Assembly: GCA_947172415.1 (NCBI GenBank)
Contig: OX359199.1
Span: forward strand, 5,391,384 to 5,455,383
Length of the DNA: 64,000 bases
DNA from: Chondrosia reniformis
Lineage: Eukaryota > Porifera > Demospongiae > Chondrillida > Chondrillidae
Reading direction: 5' to 3'
Position numbers and translations under genes: made by a program. Positions 11,510 to 42,100 of this stretch are shown here, piece after piece; position 1 is the stretch's first letter, and each line of letters opens with the position of its first letter. The notes under the pieces are model-generated. The model did no database searches and was not told the origin of the DNA. It saw nothing but the letters and a program-made list of their open reading frames with translations.

Positions 11510-12224
11510 CATTACCTGTCTATGTAGTGTTCATGTTCTATGATTTTTAAAGTGTTCATGAAAATGATTACCTTGCGAGTAGTCGCATCAGGGGTTTGTA
11601 GATGTTCCTGTTGTAAGGGTAAAAAAATATTTACAAAAAAAACTAAACATCTACAAAAATGATGTTAAAAGTAGGAATGGCTAGTACATGTAACCATACA
11701 GAAGCTGCATATACACTAAATTTAAGATGCACTTCTGTGTTTAGGCGCACTCTGATATATATACTTTTCAATGGACTAGCAACTATATATGGACACCATA
11801 CAAAGTGGTTTATTCTAGGAATGTCATGCATGCTATAGAGCCATAGTGACTAGTATATACAGTTTGAAAAAAGAGGAATTCTTAAAATTATACTTTTACA
11901 TAATATATAGTTTATAGGTTAACACTATTCTGTATGAATATTATAACCCCTGCAGGATAAAATGCTATATGCATACAAAACTATAAGTATGTGCTAATAT
12001 TCATAACCTTTCTGCAATTAAATTTAGCCATAAAACTATTGCAAGACAATTCATTCAAATGCCAAATTATAATAGCATGCTACACAGTAACTTAATTGTC
12101 AACTTCATAAACACAATCTGCATTTCACAATATAGCTCAAGACACAACAGCTCCTCCATAACCTACAGAATGAAAATACATGAAATGTAAGGATGCAATT
12201 ATCTTTCATAAGTGACTTAACTTG
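11510..12224. other. SNRPG 3' flank, no gene seen
   Basis: AT-rich sequence with no sustained open frame and no recognisable repeat. It ends at the A9 run of 12225, where base composition changes sharply. Confidence 0.5.
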
Positions 12225-12233
12225 AAAAAAAAA
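12225..12233 (-). terminator. T9 run, Pol III-type terminator
   Basis: Nine consecutive A on the plus strand give T9 on the minus strand, just beyond the GC-rich block. Four or more T suffice for Pol III termination. Homopolymers also occur by chance in AT-rich DNA. Confidence 0.45.
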
Positions 12234-12880
12234 GATCTTCAAACTGGTCATGTACTTTTCTCAGCACAACTCAAGTAGAGCTGTCCCAGGGCACACCACG
12301 AGGTGGTGAAAGTACATCGTGCCCCACCCCACAGCGTTGACACTAACTATTGTGTAACAGAAGCTGTAACTGCGCAGTAATCTGCACTCATGGAGTTACT
12401 AGCCATGACATAGGAATCGATCAGCGTTAGCCTCTCTTTCAGCCTATGCCAAGTCCGACCCTCCCGAACCGCAAACTGCCCCGATGAGAATCAGTGTGTT
12501 GCCACACCTTTAACTCCTCAGGATCGGATGACGTCCTTGAAGTGGGGACTGGCGAAACAACTGCCCAAATCAGGTGTCGACAACCGACTTCAACTTACAT
12601 AGTTACGCGATTACCTCAATCTCCGTGCCGTCAGACCCCAGCCGAAGCCAGAGCTAGTGAGGACCAATCCCAAGCACCAACCCTCCCACTGAGTTCCTGA
12701 TCAGATTGCATATCCAACGTGACACCAGGCCGCATTCTCAGCTCGCTGGCGGAGCCGAGGGGAATCCTGGGTCTACTTGTCTAGCGCTCCGAACAGGACT
12801 ACTCGGGATAAGGAAAGACCACCGTCAGGCACAGAAACTTTAGCAACCTCACGCGTCAAGTAAGCCACTGGGGGTAAACT
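12225..12880 (-). ncRNA. candidate structured Pol III transcript, family unknown
   Basis: About 600 bp (12275-12880) are conspicuously GC-rich against an AT-rich window, yet hold no protein frame beyond 68 codons. Read on the minus strand, a TATA box (TATAAAAG, 12903-12910) precedes the block by about 25-30 bp and a T9 run closes it, the layout of a type-3 Pol III gene. Many short perfect hairpins occur: CUGGC-UUCG-GCUGG (about 12638-12653), CAUGG/CCAUG (about 12390), GCAG/CUGC, GUGU/ACAC, GUCG/CGAC, and a nested GGGCAC/GUGCCC plus CACCAC/GUGGUG stem near 12290-12323. The 11-nt loop of that stem (AUGUACUUU) can pair with AAAGUACAU about 50 nt downstream, a potential pseudoknot. I compared it from memory with RNase P, MRP, 7SK, SRP and telomerase RNA and found no match; no CUAACCC-like template is present. 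Start and end are estimates. Confidence 0.45.
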
Positions 12881-12894
12881 GAAAATTTTCACAC

Positions 12895-13010
12895 CTCGCC
12901 ATCTTTTATATGGCTGCATTCCATTTTTCCCGCGCAAACTCCAAATTAGGAAGTGGGATCACGTGTTTAGATGACGTCAGCCTTAATTATAGTTTCCTGA
13001 CTCGCACCAC
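12895..13010 (-). promoter_or_regulatory. promoter with TATA, E2F, E-box and CRE motifs
   Basis: On the minus strand, in order toward the GC-rich block: full CRE palindrome TGACGTCA (about 12973), E-box CACGTG (about 12961), E2F-type TTTGCGCGGGAAA (about 12928-12941), and TATAAAAG (12903-12910). The density of known promoter motifs in 80 bp is exceptional for this window. It points to a regulated, possibly cell-cycle-linked transcript. A proximal sequence element is not identifiable without the species consensus. Confidence 0.55.
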
Positions 13011-13353
13011 TTTTGCAATAGATACAAAATGGCTGACGGCCGCGGTAGAAATATAAACTGTACATGTCCTTTGGCAGGGGAGACTCGATTCCGGCTCGCC
13101 CAATGAGATGGATTTCACTATACATATATTTCTATCTATGTGGTAGGTGACTATATCAAAGCAATATCGTTATCCACAATTGGCCACCTTCGTCATAAAT
13201 ATAATAGTACTGGCTGAAATTCTGGTGTAGCTTCAGAGGTGTGCAGAAAATTATACGTATATACGAGATTGAGAATTGTACATATAGAGGGCAAAGTATA
13301 TTTCAGTAAGGAAAGCAAAGACAAGATTACAGTTGTGTGCTAAAAATACAAGT
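13011..13353. other. spacer upstream of ARHGAP19 stop
   Basis: Holds a short AAAATGGCTGACGGCCGCGG stretch on the plus strand that would start a 26-codon frame ending near 13107. It could be part of a divergent transcript leader. Otherwise 3' UTR of the ARHGAP19-like gene. Nothing else recognised. Confidence 0.35.
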
Positions 13354-15701
13354 TTACACCAATGTGTTGACTTTTTTGAAAACATTCTCTTTATCAATCT
13401 CTGGACACTGAAACAGCAACATAACAGATTAGAATATGATGATAAATTATAATTCCACATGTAGCTGAGCATGTTGTTATATACCTCTTTCAAGAAACCA
13501 TTGTTGAATTCAAAACAAGGTCTAACTGGAGTAGTGAGGTTACAGGACCCTACACCCTAATACAATATAAAGTATATAACTGTTGTAACCCATGACGTTG
13601 TGTGTACATACATATTATATACAGTGGGACCCAGCCTAACAGACACCCCTATAATCAGGTAACTTTAAGGGTGCCTGGATTAGAGGGTTACTCTGTATTT
13701 TCACTCACTTGTTCAAGCACTAATTTAGACGGTGTTGATACCTGTAGTTGATTGTGAATGCAGAAATCATTGTATACATTAAACTCATAAAGTTGATTTA
13801 TCCATTTACCTTTTTTGCAAATTTAGGTTGTTTAACAAATGCTTGTGGAGTACCAGGAATTTTCATTTTAGTCTCAAACTACAATCAATTACATGCTCAT
13901 TAACATAGGATCTGTACATACTATATACAATGCTTTAATAAATGAATAGGATGAGTATAGATATATACTTACTTTCTTCAAGAACTGCTGCTTTGTTGTG
14001 CTATTTGGAAGAGATTGGACATGCTGATATAGTTTGCTTATTTCCTCCAGAGCTCTACTCCTCCCTTCTTCATGAAATGATTGAGCAGATACTCTGTTGC
14101 AGCAGGGAGTGGTGGTCAGGTGAACTGGTACATCAACCTAAACAATACAAGACCACTGGAGTTGGTCACTAAGGGTTACAGAGGACAGTACCCACCTCTC
14201 CCATTGATTTCTTCCTAAGATACTCTTCAGCTTGTATTTGAACATCTGGAGGAACCTGCCAATGAATATAAAATTGTAAATTTAAAAACATATATTTATT
14301 AAGGAAATTTTGTCTTTAATAGTTAATTCAAGGCTACCTCAAACATTTCATAGCACTCTTCAATCATTACAGAGAGAATGAAACTGAACTTCTGCAACTG
14401 CAATCCTTTTATTGGATCACACTTATCATGCCAAATCAGATTTGGGGCAAACATCAATGCCAGGTTGTGTGAAGACATCCTGCTACTCTCAGTAACACAT
14501 ACTCTATGAAGAAGTTCCAGAAGATTCTGGAATATCTGTAGAGCAGAATACATAGTTATCATATCTGACTTCAATTTTGGAGAATTCTTATCTGACAGCT
14601 TACCAGGCGATGTGTTGGATGAAGTAGAAGTGTTAGCAGCTGCAGACATTTTATTCTCATGGACCTTTCACTAAGATCTGTAGCAACATAATCATTGATT
14701 GTAATTCTTAAAAAGATCATAAACTTCTTGCTTACCAGTTGCTTGCATATAAGCTTCAATGTGGTTGCCTGGCAACAGTGACTCTGGCTGTTCCGATAGG
14801 AAAAACTTGAGAGCAGATGCAAAATCATTTATTTTGAAGGAAGCATCACACAGTATCGTGGCCCAATCAGATTTATGCAGAAGTTCCATTAACCTATCAA
14901 TCCGTGCCTTACTTCCAGGGATACGGAATAACCCTTCACTGATCACAGCTACATGAGTAACACTTAGTATCACATTACAGTCACATGACAATACTATCTT
15001 ATTGAATTACCGGTTTGTAGTTGTAGAATTAGTCTCAGGATGTTAACTCCATTTGGGCCTAGGAAGCCTTCCATTCCTACGCCATCTAAATACGTATGTC
15101 ACAGTAGTATTTAATCATGGTTATAAAATTTAATTGGTTTAAAGACTTTTCATAACAATTATACAGAATATAAATACATTCTCTACACATACAACATTAA
15201 TGCAATTATACATAAGACATAAAATTTAATATTATATATACGTATATGTAGTTCTCAGTCATTTATTGTTTCTAGGATATAGCCATTAATTAAAGACCTA
15301 CCTGTACCTTCTCGCGTATTTATTCTCTCCCACTTTTGATGCGAGCTACTGTGAGCATAAGTCTCTATAGTTCGCTTTGCATTCATAATGGTAGCACGGA
15401 TATTCTTCGCTATGCTGTGTTGCCGTTCCTCCGGATCACTATCTCTTCCAATTAGAACTGCAAACGAATCGTCAGGAAAGTCTAAAATTCGAGAAAGAGC
15501 ACTATAGCAAATTTCTGCTAATGCTTCGCGTCCAATTTCTCCTTCGACTTCGTAACTTGCGGTGCTTGAGGAAGATATCACTGAACAGGGCGAGCCAATG
15601 TTTCCCAGAGAAGAAATTCTAGCAGAAGGAAGGCTCTGAGGGGATCCAACTAGCTCGGTTCTCTTCATTCCGTTGCGATTGCATTGAAATGGAGAATCCA
15701 T
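13354..15701 (-). CDS. ARHGAP19: Rho GTPase-activating protein, ARHGAP19 type
   Basis: Ten exons in phase: 15302-15701, 15011-15085, 14736-14948, 14604-14677, 14338-14535, 14196-14255, 13973-14137, 13810-13872, 13485-13556, 13354-13407; 457 aa. The RhoGAP domain (about residues 155-340) shows EGLFRIPGSKARIDRL with the arginine-finger region, NDFASALKFFLSEQPESLL, and MSSHNLALMFAPNLIW. The downstream segment RALEEISKLYQHVQSLPNS matches the conserved C-terminal motif of ARHGAP19, which separates this family from other RhoGAPs. ARHGAP19 acts on RhoA and restrains it in mitosis. The N-terminus is Ser-rich and divergent; a terminal KEN tripeptide (IDKENVF) could be an APC/C degron. The start is 131 bp downstream of the CFAP46 stop on the same strand. 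Confidence 0.9.
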
Positions 15702-15832
15702 TTCGTTTAGTTTAGATAGCGTCGAGCTAAATTTTTAAAACTATGAATATCATTATTTCGAACAAAAATTTCAGTAATTCATCGCCGTAATTAATGTTTA
15801 CAACTGTTAATGATGCCTTCCAGGAGGAGGAG

Positions 15833-37039
<21,207 letters not shown>

Positions 37040-37103
37040 TTTATTGTTCCCAAGACAACGGACATCCCCTTGGGAATTCCCCTAACCTAACCGTTTACAA
37101 AAA
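37040..37103. promoter_or_regulatory. putative bidirectional promoter, CFAP46 / FAHD1
   Basis: 64 bp between divergent ATGs (37039 on minus, 37104 on plus). A near-inverted pair CAAGACAACG and CATCCCCTTGGGAATTCCCC lies within, and no TATA box. The two 5' UTRs are necessarily very short or overlapping. Confidence 0.55.
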
Positions 37104-38615
37104 ATGGATCTAAGGAAGTTTGTACAATTTGGAAGGAAGATAATAGCAGTCGGAAGGAACTACAGGTACACCCAGTATGACTTTGTACTAGAGCTGCTTA
37201 GCATGTCAGTCTAATATCTCTGCTTCAGACAGCACGCCGCAGAGCTGGGTAACCCCGTACCCGAGGAGCCACTGCTGTTTCTGAAGCCGACCACTGCATA
37301 CATCAAGGAGGGCACTCCTATTGTAGTGAGATACTTAGTATTTGTAATGTGCGTACTGTCTCGTCCAGTCCTATATCTCTTTCAAACAGTTGAAAGATAA
37401 AGTTAAGTCTCCTCTTAAATTATATATAGATACCAAAGAGCTGTAACAAGTTGCATTTTGAGGTGGAGCTTGGAGTAGTCATTAGTAAACTTGGGAGGAA
37501 GATTCCAGAGGCCAACGCAATGAACCATGTAGGTGGGTATGCCTTAGCTCTTGACATGACGGCTCGTGATTTGCAGGATTTGGCCAAAAAGAAGGGACAT
37601 CCGTGGAGTGTTGCTAAGGGCTACGACACCTTCTGCCCAATCAGTGATTTTATTGAACCAGAAAAGATATTGTGGAACAGTGCACATCTGTGGCTTAAGG
37701 TAGAGTGACTATATCAGGTGCTCCTCATATATGGATGGTACGAAAACCAGATAGTACTCCTCATATGTAACTCCTCATACATATATGGATGGTACGATAC
37801 CAGAGATAGTACTTCTCATATATGGATGGTACGATACCAGATAGTACTCCTCATATATGGATGGTACGATACCAGATAGTACTCCTCATATATGGATGGT
37901 ACGATACCAGATAGTACTTCTCATATATGGATGGTACGATACCAGATAGTACTCCTCATATATGGATGGTACGATACCAGATAGTACTCCTCATATATGG
38001 ATGGTACGATACCAGATAGTACTCCTCATATATGGATGGTACGATACCAGATAGTACTCCTCATATATGGATGGTACGATACCAGATAGTACTCCTCATA
38101 TAGGGGATGGTACGATACCAGAGATAGTACTTCTCATATATGGATGGTACAAAATATGATGGCATCTCTATTAGATGTATTACACTAATTACCTTCAAAC
38201 ATCAAGAGCAAATAGATTTTCCTTGTTATTTATCCCCTGAAGTGGTATTTATGAGAAATATACAATCCCCTAAAGTGGTATTTATGAGAAATATACAATG
38301 GTTATTTATTTATATTGTACGTATACTAAAGAGGAGAACAAGTAATTTAGTCTTGATTAATTGAGTTTGTTAACTTGCATTTTCTTAAAGGTAGATGGAG
38401 TAATCAAACAAGATGGATGCACTAAAGACATGATCTTTTCACTTCCGTACCTTATTCATTACATCAGCTCCATCTACACTTTGGAGCCTGGTGATGTTAT
38501 CCTCACTGGTACACCTGAGGGAGTTGGTCCAGTAGAGGAGGGACAGTTAATCACATGCGGGCTAAACAATACTGTTGAGATGTCTTTTCTTGTAACCAAA
38601 GAAGACAGTGACTGA
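37104..38615 (+). CDS. FAHD1: FAHD1, acylpyruvase / oxaloacetate decarboxylase
   Basis: Four exons in phase: 37104-37165, 37229-37325, 37430-37699, 38391-38615, 217 aa. KIIAVGRNYRQHAAELGN and EPLLFLKPTTAY open the FAH fold. HFEVELGVVISKLGR carries the metal-binding His and two Glu, ALDMTARDLQ the Asp, and GDVILTGTPEGVGPV the conserved C-terminal loop. FAHD1 is mitochondrial and cleaves acylpyruvates and decarboxylates oxaloacetate. The motifs needed for catalysis are intact. The third intron is filled by a 35-bp minisatellite. No long transit peptide is visible. Confidence 0.96.
37733..38155. repeat. 35-bp minisatellite, about twelve copies
   Basis: Unit TCCTCATATATGGATGGTAC plus GATACCAGATAGTAC. 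Edge units are diverged (AGAGATAGTACTTC). It lies wholly in the last FAHD1 intron. Confidence 0.95.
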
Positions 38616-39182
38616 ACTCACATTATAAAATAGAAAAATGTATTATGGTCAATTTAGTTTCTATCATTTATTTTGGTGAATTTAAAGTATATCATGTGCA
38701 AATTAATCATTAAGCATGAAACTATAAGTGAAGTAACAGTTATTGAGTATAGAACTACAAAATGCTGTTACAAAAAGTTGTTTGTATATAGTCATAACTG
38801 CTAACATAACCTTCAATTGTGGAATAAAATGTGGCCAAATTCTTATATACTATATATATGTGAACTTTAGGCGGTGTTGTTGTTGAACAAATTACACAAA
38901 CTTTGTGTATGGTGAAATATACATAGGGAACCAGTTCAAACACTCCTTGGAAATGTTCCATACATGATAGTGAATGCCGACACTAAGTTTAAACTTGATA
39001 GCTGTCAATTTCACAGAGTTACAGCAATAAATGTACATTAAAATACTGGCATACGTATGTACGTATGCTTTATCAAAGTAATAAGGTACAAATAAATGAA
39101 TCAAGTTTTAACAGGATGCTACTATACAAATCAGCAACTAGTACAACATCACACATAATATATTAACAAAACCATTTACACG
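38616..39182. other. convergent intergenic gap, FAHD1 / Tks-like
   Basis: 567 bp between the two stop codons. AT-rich, no coding frame, no repeats of note; 3' UTRs of both genes presumably meet here. Confidence 0.5.
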
Positions 39183-42100
39183 TCATGTCTGTTTATCAAG
39201 GTAAGTGGCAGGTGCCCATCCTTCCTTTCCAGACCTCAGCTTCACCTTCCACCATCCATCATCACACTCTTCTATAACCTCTACTGCTTCACCTTCGCTC
39301 AAACCAACACATCCTGGATCTCCTCCATCATAATCTGCTACGGCTACATAAGATGGACGTCTTCTGGTTGTTGTGGGACTGCTAGGAGGTCGAGCAGGTT
39401 TGCCTCCATCTTTATTAGATGAAGATGTGCTCCTTAGAGGTCCTGTAAGAAGCTTAGGGGAGATTGCATCTGCAAGAGGTTGTAGTTGGTTTCCAGTAAG
39501 TGAACGCTTAGAAGGGGCAGGAGGATTAGAGGGGCGTGGTGGGTTGGAGGGACGTGGTGGGTTGGAGGGACGTGGTGGGTTGGATGGACGTGGTGGGTTG
39601 GAGGGACGTGGTGGGTTGGAGGGGCGTGGTGGGTTGGAGGGGCGTGCTGGGTTGGAGGGACGTGGTGGGTTGGAGGGGCGTGCTGGGTTGGAAGGGCGTG
39701 TTGGGTTGGAAGGGTGTGATGAGTTGGAGGGCTGGTGTGTGGGTTTTCGTGTTTCTGATGTCAAGTGTCTTGGTTGTGGAACAGGTTGGATCTGGGTACC
39801 TTGCGCAATAGTATTTGATCTAGGCTTTGGAACTGGATTTGGATCTGACGTCTCACCAATGGTTTCCTTACGTCTTGCCAGCATGGCTGCTAGCTCATTA
39901 CTGACAGTTGACTGACTGAGGACAGTGGGATCCGGAACAGATTGCAGGCGTTCTTTAGATTTTGGAGCAGTGGGTGCTGTAGCAGGCCTGGAAGATGGTG
40001 TGACTGCAGGCTTATATAAAGGGGCTGATGCAGACAATGATGGCTTTGATGAAGATGGTGTTGGTTTTGAAGAAGATGGCATTGGTCTTAAAGAAGATGG
40101 TGTCGGTTTTGATGGAGATTGGTTTGGTTTGGATATGTCAGTTGAAGATCTTGGTTTAGACCTAGTTTCAAATCCTGCAGCAACAGTGGATGGGAGCTTC
40201 TTTATGCCTCTAGATGTGCCAGAGGTATTAGTTCTGGCTGCAGGCGGAGGAGTAGGACCAGATCTGTCAGGAACTTTGCTTTTAGGCCTTAGGCTTTCTT
40301 CTTCTTGTGCTCTGAGTTTTTGCAATCCTTTCTTTGCATCTGGCAGTGGAGGTCCTTCTTTCTTAATGGGAAAATGGCTTTCATTCTTTTTGCTTACAGT
40401 TTTCTGTGGTGTCCACTGAGTTTTCTTAGTGTCCCCTCTCTTCACTATTTCCACTGGGGCTGCCACATCCTTCTTTTCAGAGGGAGGATGCTGCTGTTCG
40501 ACAGGTGATTCTTCATGGAAGGAGTGCCTAGGTTTAGCTGGCTTTGGCTTAGGAGCTAGTTCCTCCTTATTGCTAAGTAGTTCAGTTTTACTTGCCTTGT
40601 TCTGCTTCTGCTGCAAAGGAGGTATGCTCCCAGATATAGCAGCATTGAGTGCCACTGCTAGATCTGGCTGCTCTCTGATTGGTCCATTGATGGGAGGAGG
40701 GGAATTGGGAGGGACATGTTTCTCAAGGTAAGAAGATGGCACCCACCCCTCCTTTCCATCAAACGTAACAAACCACCAACCAGACGAGTTTCTAGTGACC
40801 ACCTGCAATAGTATAAAAGCAAGGAATGATAGCAGGAACTTCCCTTGAGCAAGCATAGCTGAATAGTAAGAGTTGGAAATGTTATGGAGCACACATATAC
40901 TTACATGTACTGTACTGTACTCTTAAAAGATCTAGAAGACAAAAAGATTCCCAGGGTCACTGATGAAGGGTGGAATTCCCAGAAACAGCTGTCTGGCCCA
41001 GTGGAGAAGAAGAAAAGAATCCTAACTGTATCCTCATCCAAAGCTATATACGTAGGTTTGTCATTAGTCTAAGAAACGTGTGTTGTGGTCTATTCATTTG
41101 TTTCCTTAGCTTCATAGGCATGATATCCATAGCTTTTGGAATATGGTACTTTAGTTTATTCATACATACTGTATGTACATATGCATTCAATATACATACA
41201 GAAAGATGCCTCATTATTAGTTAAGGGGCAGCCATTTAATAATTATAAAATCAGTGCTTCAATAGGTGCATATTCTGTTACCTCAACTATGGTGTCAGAG
41301 GAGAAGCTGAGTCCATCACCAGCTTGAGCAGTGAAGTCGGCTACAGTAATGTAGTACTCTCTCTGCACGTCATCCAGCTCTTCATAGTAATGCTTAGTCA
41401 CAGCAGCTGTGCCCCCTTTCTCCTTGTCAGGTTGATCTGAAGCTGCCTTCGTGGGAGACTGTGGTCTGGCAGGTTTCAGTTTACTTCTGGTTAACTTCTT
41501 TTTCTATAATAAAATAATAATATTGTACACATGCATGTGCAAATATGTAAATATAGTTTGTATAAACTCAAATTTCATAGGTGTCAAATGGTTTTAAGCT
41601 TACATACATATGTAAATGTATGGAAGTAGCTGATGTACGTATGTATATTTATTGTAGTTGCATGGCAATACACTCTAAGTATGCAGGGATGGTGTGAAAA
41701 ACATGGCTGCCTATTCAATGTATTACGGGATTATCCCTTTAAAATTGACAATGAATTTAGCTTCTTTTAACTCCCTTATGTATTATACGTACGTAGTTGT
41801 TATGTAATTGACACTCATTCAGCTAGTCTTATGTTAGCATGCCGATAGGGAATACATACATAGAATTCATAGACAATATCTTAAGCTTTGTTTATACTAT
41901 TCAAGTTACACAACTCACAGATATGGAATTCTTCCTAGGAGGCGGTACCTTTACTGTGCTATATATTTCTATGGAGAATGATAGCATTTAAATGAATGAA
42001 AGATAGCATTCAAATGAATAAAGCTTAAGTTACTTACAATCACAGAGGTTATATAATAACAGAGATTAGGTGGGGTCACACAATTAAACTAAAATTTATA

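Noticed and set aside
12494..12700. 68-codon protein gene in the GC-rich island
   Set aside because: No homology, poor context, opposite to the TATA/T-run orientation; GC-rich DNA has fewer stops by chance.
12225..12880. Telomerase RNA
   Set aside because: A pseudoknot is possible, but no template complementary to TTAGGG-type repeats is found on either strand.
39373..40731. Long plus-strand Gly/Val-rich frames
   Set aside because: Shadows of the Pro-rich last exon of the Tks-like gene, which has SH3 homology on the minus strand.
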